Assembly (NCBI GenBank): GCA_963819075.1
Contig: CAWFUP010000004.1
Location: 682,001 to 746,000, forward strand
DNA: 64,000 nt
From: CAVQBJ01 sp963819075
Lineage (GTDB): Bacteria; Actinomycetota; Thermoleophilia; Solirubrobacterales; Solirubrobacteraceae
Reading direction: 5' to 3'
Both the position numbers and the translations under genes were made by a program. A model generated the notes under the pieces. It did no database searches, was not told the origin of the DNA, and saw nothing but the letters and a program-made list of their open reading frames with translations. Positions 16,428 through 24,729 of this stretch are shown here, in pieces; the first letter of the stretch is position 1, and the number at the start of each line of letters is the position of its first letter.

Positions 16428-16445
16428 CACCCACGCCGGTGGGTG
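16428..16445. terminator. Seven-pair stem-loop after the mIHF-like gene
   Basis: CACCCAC (16428-16434), loop GCCG, GTGGGTG (16439-16445), a few bases after the TAA stop. No T-run follows, so it is a possible GC-rich terminator between convergent genes and not a classical intrinsic one. Confidence 0.45.
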
Positions 16446-16510
16446 GCTCGGGCGCGTCGCGGCCGGAGTCACCCGCCGGCAGCGGCGGACGCCCCGCACC
16501 GCGACCGACC

Positions 16511-17071
16511 TTACGGACAGCCCGAGGAGAGCCGCACCTCCCACCAGCCGGCGAGCATCCCGACGAGGCCGAGCCGCGGTCGCACCTGCCAGACCCCGCA
16601 GCCGCCGAGTCCGAGCTCGCGATTGGCGATCCGCTCGAACTTGTGCCGGCCCGGCTCGAGCAGCATCCGCTCGAGCCGTACGCGGTTGCGCTCGTGCTCG
16701 CCCGCCCGCTCGGACAGTCGACGCCGTCCGTCGACGACGCGCCGGGCGAGGTCGTCGCGCTGCGCCTCGAGCTCCTGCAGCGTCAGTAACCGGGGCGCGG
16801 CCAGGCGCACACGACCGGCCTCCACCCCGAAGGGGGTATCGAGGTGCGCGACCTCGGCAGCGAGGTCGCTGCTGGCGTGCGCGAAGCAGGTCACGAGTGT
16901 GTCCGCGAGGTCACGCTCCAGCTTGGCGATCTGCCCGCGCAGCGAGCGGCGCGCCGCCGCCAGCTCGTCGTCGGTCCCCTCACGCCGCACCGGCGAACGA
17001 ACGAACGCCGGCGGCGCCTGCCGAGAGCTTCCGCCGAGCGGCCGCGTGGGCGTCTGCTGCGCGTGTGCCAC
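16511..17071 (-). CDS. Coiled-coil protein of unknown function
   Basis: 186 residues from GTG at 17071 with AGGAGAGA upstream. Residues 30-150 are strongly helical and charged (DDELAAARRSLRGQIAKLERDL, LTLQELEAQRDDLARRV, split here by a short loop), consistent with a coiled coil. The C-terminus FERIANRELGLGGCGVW then a Trp-rich end (GMLAGWWEVRLS) looks like a small folded tip. No catalytic motif. I do not recognise the family. It is the last gene of a minus-strand group. Confidence 0.7.
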   Translation of the reverse strand: MAHAQQTPTRPLGGSSRQAPPAFVRSPVRREGTDDELAAARRSLRGQIAKLERDLADTLVTCFAHASSDLAAEVAHLDTPFGVEAGRVRLAAPRLLTLQELEAQRDDLARRVVDGRRRLSERAGEHERNRVRLERMLLEPGRHKFERIANRELGLGGCGVWQVRPRLGLVGMLAGWWEVRLSSGCP

Positions 17072-17149
17072 GTCGTCTCTCCTCGTCCGGACGCGCCGAG
17101 TCTACCAACGGCAGGGCGCGCCGATACGACACCGGTGCCGTCCCATGCG

Positions 17150-17839
17150 TCAGCCGCCGGCGATCGTCGACGTGGCGATCCAGAACGCCTCCTCGACGTG
17201 GATCGCCGGCACGCCCGCCACCTGCACGGAGACGAGCGTGGCGGTCGTGCTGTCGCGCCGACAGGCGCACTCGGGCGCGAGGCCATCGAACAGCACCGCC
17301 AGGGCGGCGTCGTCGTCGGCGATGACAAGCCGCCCGCCGGCGAGCGTCGGCGCGCTCGAACCCCGTCCGAGCGACTCCCCGTCGCCGGCCGGGCGGATCT
17401 GCAGCGGCCCGCGGCGCCGCGCCGCATCGAAGGCCCACACCGGCACGCTCGTCTGCACGAGCGCGAGCAGCAGGGCGTCGCCCACGAGGCCGGTCGAGGC
17501 GAACCCGCCGTGCCGGAGGCGCTCGACGACAGCCGCCTCGACCGGCGTGCGCGTCACGTCGGGATCGAGCCCGATGTGGCGGAAGAAGATGCGGTAGGCG
17601 CCGGCGACCGGCTCGCGCCGCAGGGCGAGGGCGGTAGCGCCGCGATGGCGGTCGGACAGCAGCGCGAGCTGATCGCGGACGCCGCGGGGGCTACGGCGGC
17701 GGGCCGGCAGCGGCACGTCGCAGTGCATGAGCGCGAGCTCGGGGAACTCGGCGGCGACGGCCGAGGCGATCGCGCCTCGGTGCAATACGGGGCCATCGTC
17801 GGGCCCGGCACCCTCCGGCGGACGCGGCGGGGCGCTCAT
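17150..17839 (-). CDS. B3/4-domain protein
   Basis: 229 residues. YRIFFRHIGLDPDVTRTPVE, GFASTGLVGDALLLA, VPVWAFDAARRRGPLQIRPA and a final VEEAFWIATSTIAGG match the B3/4 domain, known from the beta subunit of phenylalanyl-tRNA synthetase and from stand-alone proteins thought to act on tRNA or mischarged aminoacyl-tRNA. Here it is stand-alone. ATG at 17839 overlaps the stop of the thioredoxin-fold gene by four bases, so the two are co-translated. The role in this operon with an RND exporter is unclear. Confidence 0.75.
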   Translation of the reverse strand: MSAPPRPPEGAGPDDGPVLHRGAIASAVAAEFPELALMHCDVPLPARRRSPRGVRDQLALLSDRHRGATALALRREPVAGAYRIFFRHIGLDPDVTRTPVEAAVVERLRHGGFASTGLVGDALLLALVQTSVPVWAFDAARRRGPLQIRPAGDGESLGRGSSAPTLAGGRLVIADDDAALAVLFDGLAPECACRRDSTTATLVSVQVAGVPAIHVEEAFWIATSTIAGG

Positions 17840-18531
17840 GCCGCCGGCCGGACCGCCGGCGCGGGAGTGACGAGCCGCGCGATGCGAGCCCGCAGCGCCG
17901 CGGTCGTCACGGCGCTCCCGAGCAGCGCCGGCTCCGCGACGACACCGCCGCGACCGACAAATGAGACCTGGGGGCAGCTCGACACCCGGTAGAGGTCCGC
18001 GAGCACGCCGTCGTGGTCGTACCCCACGGGGAAGCCGATGGCCTCCCGACGGACGAGCGACCGCAGCGCGCTGCGGTCGCCCTTGATCGCCACGGCGGCG
18101 ACCTGCAGCCCGGCGAACGAGCCGGCGAGGCGCTGCAACTCGCCAAGCACCGCCGGGCACGAGCCGGCGTCGACGAACAGGGCGAGTACGAGCGGCCCGC
18201 GCTCGTACAGGTCGCACACGTTGAGCGCCTCCGCGAGCCGCACGGCACAGGCCGGCACGCGGCCGGCGGCCCCCTCGTTGGCATGCGTGGCGATGTTGGC
18301 GTCGCCCGCGAGCGTGCCGAGGGCGAGGGGCACGGCGAACGGCGGGATCCGTTGCCCGGGTGCGATCCCCGCGGCGCCGCTCGACCCGGCGATGTTGTGC
18401 GCGGCGATGAGCACGAACACGAGCAGCGCCACGAGACCGGCGAACCACAGATAGCGCGACGCCTGCGGATGCGGTGCGGCCGGCGGCGCGGGCGCGCGGC
18501 GGCCCGCCGGCGGAGGCTCAGGCGGGCTCAT
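17836..18531 (-). CDS. Membrane-anchored thioredoxin-fold (redoxin-like) protein
   Basis: 231 residues. A Pro-rich cytoplasmic tip (1-25) precedes one membrane helix (about 28-46, LVALLVFVLIAAHNIAG). The outer domain has a thioredoxin-like order: strand PLVLALFVDAGSCPAVL with a single Cys at about residue 125, then VAAVAIKGD, GFPVGYDHDGVLADLY and SSCPQVSFVGRGGVV, where a Pro sits at the usual cis-Pro place. There is no CxxC pair, so a peroxiredoxin-like or structural role is likelier than disulfide exchange. The start overlaps the end of the RND gene by 14 bases. Confidence 0.72.
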   Translation of the reverse strand: MSPPEPPPAGRRAPAPPAAPHPQASRYLWFAGLVALLVFVLIAAHNIAGSSGAAGIAPGQRIPPFAVPLALGTLAGDANIATHANEGAAGRVPACAVRLAEALNVCDLYERGPLVLALFVDAGSCPAVLGELQRLAGSFAGLQVAAVAIKGDRSALRSLVRREAIGFPVGYDHDGVLADLYRVSSCPQVSFVGRGGVVAEPALLGSAVTTAALRARIARLVTPAPAVRPAA

Positions 18532-21211
18532 GACGGGCGCTCCCGCCGAGGCCCGGGCGCCCCGCGGCCGCTCGCTCGCGGCCACGGGTCAGCCACGCCA
18601 AGCCGCCGCGCTCGGCGAGCAGCAGCACCGCCGGCAGGACGACGATCACGCCCGCGAGCGACACCGACAGGTCGATGACGGTGACGAGCCCGAAGTCGCG
18701 GAGCAGGTTGATGTTCGAGAGCACGAGCACGGCGAACCCGGCGATCGCCGTCGCCCCCGAGGCGCCCACCGCGGCGCCCGTGCGACGGTAGGTGACCGTC
18801 AGCGCGTCGCCGGTATCGAGCCCGCGCGAGCGCTCCTGGCGGTAGCGCTCGGTCAGCAACACGCTGAACTCGGTCGAGATCGCGATGACGAGCGCGCCCA
18901 TCGTCACCGACATCGGGTTGAGCGGCACGCGCACGAGGAAGAGCACGAGCGCCGACCAGCCCGAGGCGAGCACGATCGGCACGAGCGGCAGCAGGGTGCG
19001 CCGCCGATCGCCGCGGAACGCCGCGAGCAGCACGAGCGTCACCACCGCCAGACTGGCGAGCAGCGTCAGCAGGCGCCTCGACGGCGACGCCACCTCGGCG
19101 TTCGCCGCGGCGGCGAGCACCGGCAGCCCGACGAGGCTCGCCTGCACGCCCGCCGGCGGACGCAGCATCCGCCGCATCGCGTCGATCACCTGCTGCTGAC
19201 GGGCCAGCGGCATGTCGCGGATGCCGAATGCGAGTGTCGCCGTGCGGCGATCTGGGGTGATGACGCCCTGAGAGAGGTACGCCGGAACGGCCTGCAGCAC
19301 GCCCTGGACCGACGCGTCGGTGACCGGCGGGCCGCCGCCGCCCGCGCTCGTCGAGAACAGGTCGGGCAGTGAGAAGGCCGGGCAGAGCTCGACGCGGCCG
19401 CAGCCGCGCTGCGATGCGCTCTCGGAGTATCCGTAAGAGCCGAGCACCTGGCGCTCGTAGGCGCTCATCCAGTTCACGACGCGGGCTGTGGCCAGGTTCG
19501 AGGCGTTGACCATGACGTCGATCTCCCCACCGACGCCCGTGTCGCGCTCGAGCGTGGCGAGGTTGCGCAGCGAGGCGAGGTTGCCCGGCACGAGCTTGGT
19601 GACGTCGGTCTGCACGCTCGTCTGCGTGTCGAGCGCCCAGCCGACGACGGCCAGCGCGGCGGCGACCGCAAGCACGCGCTCGGGGTGGCCCGTCGCCTGC
19701 CTCCAGGCGAACCGGCCGGCGCCGCGGGCCACCCGGTTCTCGCGCAGGATCTCGCGCGCGGCAGCGAACGCCGACTGCAGCGGCGCGGTGAGGACCGAGG
19801 GCGGGCGGGCCGACCGTCGCCCGGCGGCGCGGGCATGCAGGGCGATCGCCGCCGAACCGGCCGTCAGCACGCACACGAGGCCGACCCCGATGCCGATCAC
19901 CAGGAGCACCCCGAAGCCCCTCACCATCGGCACCGGCGAGAGAAGCAGGACGAGGAAGCCACCGGCCGTGGCCGCCGCCGCGGTGGCGATCGTCGGCCCG
20001 CCGAGCGCCGCGGCGCGCCCGACGGCCGCCGGCGGGTCGCTCCGATCAACGCCGAGCTCCTCGGCGACCCGCGACTGGAACTGGACCGCGTAGTCGACCG
20101 CGAGCCCGAGCAGGACCGGCAGCACTCCGATGGACGCCATCGTGATCGACGCACCGCTGACGGCGAGCGCGCCGAAGGTGATCGCCGTGGCCACGAGCGC
20201 GATCGCCAGCGGCAGCAGGCGCGGGCGCCGCTGGAAGCCCAGCGTCAGCGTGGCCGTCATGATCAGCAGCCCGGCGAGCAGGAGGAGGCGCAGCGAGCTG
20301 GTGATCGCGCCCGTGAGGTCGGCGACGATCACCGGCTCGCCGGTGACGAGGTAGCTCTCGCCCTCGCGCGGCGCCCAGTCGGGCATGGCCACGGCACGAC
20401 GAATCTCGGCGATCGCGGCATCCTGGTCGGCCTCGGACAGCGACGGCTTCAGGCGCACGGTGACGATCGCCGTGTCGGCGTTCGGGAACAGGTACGCGAA
20501 GCGCGGCTTCGGCGAGCAGGCGCCGTTCGCCGTCGAGGCGCAGACGAGCCGCGAGACGAACGTCTGGTCGTCGATGTGCGGCAGCGAGGTGAGTCCGTAG
20601 AGCAGGCCGGTGCGCAGCAGCTGCTCCTCGAACTGACTGATGATGAGCTGGCTCGCCTCGTTGCCGAGCCGCGTCGCGGTGGCCGTGCTCATGCCCTTGG
20701 CCCGGGCGGCGGCGCGGACCTCGAGCGCCGCGCCGCTCGCCTGACGCTCGGCGGCCGACAGCTCGGCACTGAGGCCGCTGCCGATCTGCACGGCCGACTC
20801 GTTGATGAACGTACCGGGACCGAACACGACCTTGACCGCGTGCGCGCGCGCGAGCGCCCCGCACGGACCGCGCGGACCACCGTGGGCGGCGAGGACCGCA
20901 CCGGACAGAGCCCCCGACAGGCACCCCTCCATCCCCAGCTCGCGCTCCAGGTCCGAGGAGAACAGCCACCGCGACAGCGGCCCGTGGACCATCACGATGA
21001 CCGACTCGGTGCCGAAGCTGCGGTAGAACCGCTCGGTGGCGCGATAGGTCGCGCTCGAGGAGCTCACGAGCGTGTCGGTCGCCGAGCTCGGCCGGAGCGT
21101 GAGCGCGAGGGCGCCGCCGCCGAGCGTGAGCGCCGCGGCGAGCGCCAGCGTGAGCACGGGTCGCCGCGCCGCGGCGATCGCGACGGCGCGCAGGAGACGA
21201 GCGGGGGTCAC
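18518..21211 (-). CDS. MMPL/RND-superfamily transporter
   Basis: 897 residues with a duplicated layout: a helix near the N-terminus (VLTLALAAALTLGGGALAL), a large outer loop, five helices (330-480), a second helix and loop, and five more helices at the end (VTLVLLAAFRG, FSVLLTERYRQERSRGLD, ATAIAGFAVLVLSN). This is the MMPL/HpnN type of RND exporter, which moves lipids or other hydrophobic compounds outward. The GTG at 21211 is supported by a TAGCCT box seven bases upstream. An HpnN-like hopanoid role is possible, since an HpnA-like epimerase is at 40.6 kb, but no other hopanoid gene is here. Confidence 0.88.
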   Translation of the reverse strand: MTPARLLRAVAIAAARRPVLTLALAAALTLGGGALALTLRPSSATDTLVSSSSATYRATERFYRSFGTESVIVMVHGPLSRWLFSSDLERELGMEGCLSGALSGAVLAAHGGPRGPCGALARAHAVKVVFGPGTFINESAVQIGSGLSAELSAAERQASGAALEVRAAARAKGMSTATATRLGNEASQLIISQFEEQLLRTGLLYGLTSLPHIDDQTFVSRLVCASTANGACSPKPRFAYLFPNADTAIVTVRLKPSLSEADQDAAIAEIRRAVAMPDWAPREGESYLVTGEPVIVADLTGAITSSLRLLLLAGLLIMTATLTLGFQRRPRLLPLAIALVATAITFGALAVSGASITMASIGVLPVLLGLAVDYAVQFQSRVAEELGVDRSDPPAAVGRAAALGGPTIATAAAATAGGFLVLLLSPVPMVRGFGVLLVIGIGVGLVCVLTAGSAAIALHARAAGRRSARPPSVLTAPLQSAFAAAREILRENRVARGAGRFAWRQATGHPERVLAVAAALAVVGWALDTQTSVQTDVTKLVPGNLASLRNLATLERDTGVGGEIDVMVNASNLATARVVNWMSAYERQVLGSYGYSESASQRGCGRVELCPAFSLPDLFSTSAGGGGPPVTDASVQGVLQAVPAYLSQGVITPDRRTATLAFGIRDMPLARQQQVIDAMRRMLRPPAGVQASLVGLPVLAAAANAEVASPSRRLLTLLASLAVVTLVLLAAFRGDRRRTLLPLVPIVLASGWSALVLFLVRVPLNPMSVTMGALVIAISTEFSVLLTERYRQERSRGLDTGDALTVTYRRTGAAVGASGATAIAGFAVLVLSNINLLRDFGLVTVIDLSVSLAGVIVVLPAVLLLAERGGLAWLTRGRERAAAGRPGLGGSARHEPA

Positions 21212-21263
21212 AACGGTGAGGCTAACGCGACGCGCAGGCGGCACCAGCCGACGGCCGCGGGCG

Positions 21264-22298
21264 CTACTCCATCCCGAGCGGACCCTGCGATTCGCCCGAG
21301 AGGAACTGCCGCACGAAGTCGTTCTCGGAGCGGAACAGCTCCTCGGCCGGACCGGACTGCACGATCCGGCCCTTCCAGAGCACCGAGATGTGCTCGGCGA
21401 CGCGGCGCGCGCTCATGATGTCGTGCGTGATCACGACGTACGCGCCCCCGTTCTCCTCGTGGACCTCCTGGATGAGCTCGCACAGCAACGCCGTGCGGAC
21501 CGGGTCCAGACCGGAATCGGGCTCGTCGAAGAGCACGATGTCGGGGTCGAGCACGAGCGCGCGCGCGAAGCCCGCGCGCTTGCGCATCCCGCCGGACAGC
21601 TCGTTGGGCATCTTGTCCTCGGCGTTGGCGAGGCCGACCTCCTGCAGGCGCCGGTTGACGATGTCGGCGATCTCGGCCTCACCCTTCTCGGTGTGCTGGC
21701 GCAGCGGGAAAGCGACGTTGTCATACAGGTTCATCGAGCCGAACAGGGCGCCGTCCTGGAACAGCACGCCGAACTTCTTGCGCATCGCGAACAGCTGCTC
21801 GTCGGGCATGTTGGGCACCGACTCCCCGTGGACGAGCACGTCGCCCGAGTCGGGATACAGCAGGCCGACCATGTGCTTGATGCATACCGACTTGCCCGTG
21901 CCCGACGGGCCGAGGATCATCGAGATCCTGTGGTCGGGGATCGTCATGTCGAGGCCCCGCAGGATCTTGTTGCGGCCGAACGCCTTGTGCACGTCGATGA
22001 ACTCGATCGCGGCGTCCATGTCGGCGGGACGCTCGATCGCCGCGTGGTACTGGAACTCGTCGTCGTCGTCGCCGCCGCCGTTCGATCCGCCGGGCCGACC
22101 GGGCGTGCGACTCGGGTCGGCGGGCCCGGCGGCCTCGGACACGACCGACACGCGCGTCTCTCCTCCCGCGCGCGGATCCTCCGCCCCGCCGAGGGGCGGC
22201 TCGACCGGCCTGGCGAGCCCGCCGCCGGGCTCGGCCCCATCGCCCTCAGCCATCCAGGGCGGGTCGTCGTCGTTGTGGGGAGGGACGTCGCTGCTCAT
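21264..22298 (-). CDS. Mla/Mce-type ABC transporter ATPase (MlaF/Mkl-like)
   Basis: 344 residues. Residues 1-95 are an acidic, Pro/Gly-rich extension not found in short MlaF proteins. The ATPase domain has Walker A GPSGTGKS, FGVLFQDGALFGSM (Q-loop), LSGGMRKRAGFARAL, IVLFDEPDSGLDP and VITHDIMSARR. The PDSGLDP form and SGGMRKR signature are typical of MlaF/Mkl. It lies directly downstream of two MlaE-type permeases, so the three form the inner-membrane engine of a lipid transporter. No MCE-domain gene accompanies them in the window. Confidence 0.9.
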   Translation of the reverse strand: MSSDVPPHNDDDPPWMAEGDGAEPGGGLARPVEPPLGGAEDPRAGGETRVSVVSEAAGPADPSRTPGRPGGSNGGGDDDDEFQYHAAIERPADMDAAIEFIDVHKAFGRNKILRGLDMTIPDHRISMILGPSGTGKSVCIKHMVGLLYPDSGDVLVHGESVPNMPDEQLFAMRKKFGVLFQDGALFGSMNLYDNVAFPLRQHTEKGEAEIADIVNRRLQEVGLANAEDKMPNELSGGMRKRAGFARALVLDPDIVLFDEPDSGLDPVRTALLCELIQEVHEENGGAYVVITHDIMSARRVAEHISVLWKGRIVQSGPAEELFRSENDFVRQFLSGESQGPLGME

Positions 22299-22310
22299 GT
22301 GAAGGCCGGG

Positions 22311-23141
22311 TCATCCGCCGATCGGCGCTCTCGGGTTCGCGCCCCAGAAGACCTGGGTGCCGAGCATGCCGACGAGGTGGATGAGCACGAGGTTGAGCAC
22401 CATTGACTTTGCGGTGGCCGTGCCGACGCCGACCGGTCCACCTTTCGCGTTGTACCCGTAGTAGCAGCCCACGAGCACGATGATGGTGGCCATGAACATC
22501 GCCTTGATGAGGCTGAATAACAGATCGGGTGGATTCTGGAAGGCCCAGAAGATGAGGAAGTACCCGCCGGAGGACACGACGCCGATCTGCTTGACCACCG
22601 CCAGGTAGGAGGCGAGGAAGCCGGCGCCGATGGCCGCGAGGTACATGAACGGCAGCACGAGCCAGGCGGCGAGCAACCGCGTCGCGCACAGGAACGTGAT
22701 CGAGTCGATGCCCATCACCTCGAGCGCGTCGATCTCGTCGGAGATCCGCATCGAGCCGAGCTCGGCGACGATTCCGGTCCCGACCTTGGCGGCCATCATG
22801 TACCCGAAGGCGTACGGCACGAGCTCGCGCAGGTCGCACCATGCCGTGAACACGCCGGAGTAGCCGGGCGTCGCCGTCGACTGGGTGAAGTAGGCGCCCT
22901 CGATGCCGCACTCCAGCCCGATGATGAACACGAGGCCCCAGATGACGAGCGTCGAGGAGATGATGAGGATCCCCGACTGGCGCAGCGCCTCACCGAAGAA
23001 CCGCAGCACGCGCCCGCTGTAGACCTGGCCGGCGACGCGCGTGGTGAACTTGGCGATCTCCCCGGTGGCCTCGAGCCACTGCCGGGGCAGGACGATGAGC
23101 TCGTTCTCGACGTCGCCGCCGGACTGGTTGGGCGCCGCCAT
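22311..23141 (-). CDS. MlaE/YrbE-type ABC permease, second copy
   Basis: 276 residues. The MlaE core is clear: GTGIVAELGSMRISDEIDALEVMGID, VLPFMYLAAIGAGFLASYL and GYYGYNAKGGPVGVG (quoted in parts). About five membrane helices. The EIDALEVMGID segment is the cytoplasmic coupling helix region for the MlaF-like ATPase. ATG at 23141 is five bases past the upstream permease stop. In Mce systems two different YrbE permeases (A and B) form the channel; this is the second in order. Confidence 0.9.
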   Translation of the reverse strand: MAAPNQSGGDVENELIVLPRQWLEATGEIAKFTTRVAGQVYSGRVLRFFGEALRQSGILIISSTLVIWGLVFIIGLECGIEGAYFTQSTATPGYSGVFTAWCDLRELVPYAFGYMMAAKVGTGIVAELGSMRISDEIDALEVMGIDSITFLCATRLLAAWLVLPFMYLAAIGAGFLASYLAVVKQIGVVSSGGYFLIFWAFQNPPDLLFSLIKAMFMATIIVLVGCYYGYNAKGGPVGVGTATAKSMVLNLVLIHLVGMLGTQVFWGANPRAPIGG

Positions 23142-23146
23142 CGTGC

Positions 23147-23950
23147 CTACCGCACCACGAGGATCTGCGGATGGGTGGCCAGCAAGGTCTGGGTGAAGAC
23201 GTAGTCGAAGGAGAACACGGCGATGAAGGCGATCACCACCGCCTGGTTGACTGCGCGCCCGACACCCTCGGCGCCGCCCGACGCGGTCATCCCCTTGTAG
23301 CAGCAGACGATCGCGATGATCGCGCCGTAGAGCGTCGTCTTGAGCACCGAGCCCCACAGGTCGGTCGTCGACGCGTTGTCGAAGAACGTCGCCCAGAACG
23401 AGCCGATCGGCGCGTGGTTGACGATCATGGCGAGCAGGCCCGAGAAGACGCTGAAGAGGATCGCGTAGAGGTTGAACAACGAGGTCACGAGCATCAACGC
23501 GAGGAAGCGCGGCACGACGAGGTTCTTCACCGGGTCGACCCCGAGCACCTGCAGGGCATCGAGCTCCTCGCGGATCTTGCGTGCCCCGAGGTCGGCGGTG
23601 ATCGCCGAGCCGGCGACGCCGATGAGCACGACGGCGTCGATCGTGGGGCCGATCTCACGAATGGAGAACAGGGCGAAGAACCCGCCGAGGCGGTCGAGCG
23701 ATCCGAACAGCACGAGGAAATCGGCGGCCGTCAGGCCGAGCGCGCCATAGCTGAACGCGAGCGTCGAGATGAGCAGCGGAAACCAGACGAGGCGCAGCAC
23801 AAAGATGAACTGCGAGACGAACTCGCCGCCGTACGGGTACGGAGGCCGCAGCGCGGACCAGATCGTCTTGCCGGTGAGGACCATCATGTCCCCGACCTCT
23901 TCGAGCCCTGCCCTCGCGCCGATCGCCCGATCGGCGACGCTGCGAACCAT
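23147..23950 (-). CDS. MlaE/YrbE-type ABC permease, first copy
   Basis: 267 residues. AGSAITADLGARKIREELDA and LQVLGVDPVKNLVVPRFLAL are the MlaE signature; CCYKGMTASGGAEGVGRAVN follows. Five membrane helices are predicted. The ATG at 23950 has GGGAGG five bases upstream, better than an in-frame ATG at 23971. It is the first gene of the minus-strand YrbEA-YrbEB-Mkl operon, with a likely promoter near 23990-24010 (TAGAGT on the minus strand). Confidence 0.9.
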   Translation of the reverse strand: MVRSVADRAIGARAGLEEVGDMMVLTGKTIWSALRPPYPYGGEFVSQFIFVLRLVWFPLLISTLAFSYGALGLTAADFLVLFGSLDRLGGFFALFSIREIGPTIDAVVLIGVAGSAITADLGARKIREELDALQVLGVDPVKNLVVPRFLALMLVTSLFNLYAILFSVFSGLLAMIVNHAPIGSFWATFFDNASTTDLWGSVLKTTLYGAIIAIVCCYKGMTASGGAEGVGRAVNQAVVIAFIAVFSFDYVFTQTLLATHPQILVVR

Positions 23951-24082
23951 CAGTCCTCCCTCGAGAGTCAACCGGCGACGCGAAGGCTCGCCCGCAGGGA
24001 CTCTACGCTACGTGCAAGACCGGCGCCAGCGCTGACCGCGGCCGCTCGCGGCCGGTTCGCGCACTGGTATCGTCCGACCGCT

Positions 24083-24721
24083 GTGAGGAGGAGAACAGCC
24101 GCGCCGGTCGCCTCGTTCGCCCTCGCCGGTGCGCTCGCCCTCGCCGGCTGCGGGCAGGCGCGCCAGGACGCCCACGCGCCGAGCGGCACGTTCCCGGTGC
24201 AGATCGTTCGCGCCAGCTTCCCGGCCCGCCAATCGCTCGCCAACACCGAGGAGCTCGTGCTGGCCGTCCGCAACGCCGGCTCGGCAACGATCCCCAACCT
24301 GGCGATCACCGTCAACGGCCTGTCCGCGCCGATCGCCCAGCCGGGCGTGGCGAGCGCCCTGCGCCCGGTGTGGATCATCGACGACGGCCCGGGCCCGAAG
24401 TCCAAGCTCCCGGTCCAGGGAACCGGCGCCTTCCAGGCCGGTGGATATGTCACGTATCTGACGAACACCTGGGCGGCCGGGGCGCTGGCCCCGGGCCGCA
24501 CGGCGACGTTCGTGTGGACGCTGACGCCGGTCAAGGCGGGCGCGCACGTCGTCCGCTTCACGGTGGCGACCGATCTGTACGGCAAGACGACGGCGCGGCT
24601 GCCGACGGGCGCCGCGCCCCGCGGCGCCTTCCTCGTGGCGGTGGTGCCGCGTCCTGAGGCCACGCACGTCGATCCGGCGACCGGTCAGGTCGTCCCCGGC
24701 CCGGCGCCGAACGGCAGCTGA
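24083..24721 (+). CDS. Secreted lipoprotein with a DUF11-like beta domain
   Basis: 212 residues. The lipobox is clear (AGALALAGCGQA, Cys near residue 23). The mature part is a single beta-sandwich: LVLAVRNAGSATIPNLAITV and TATFVWTLTPVKAGAHVVRF resemble CARDB/DUF11-type adhesion-like folds. The GTG at 24083 has TATCGT nine bases upstream. It is divergent from the Mla-type operon and convergent with the PucR gene. A structural or substrate-delivery role at the cell surface is possible; nothing specific is shown. Confidence 0.75.
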   Translation: MRRRTAAPVASFALAGALALAGCGQARQDAHAPSGTFPVQIVRASFPARQSLANTEELVLAVRNAGSATIPNLAITVNGLSAPIAQPGVASALRPVWIIDDGPGPKSKLPVQGTGAFQAGGYVTYLTNTWAAGALAPGRTATFVWTLTPVKAGAHVVRFTVATDLYGKTTARLPTGAAPRGAFLVAVVPRPEATHVDPATGQVVPGPAPNGS

Positions 24722-24729
24722 ACGGCCGG

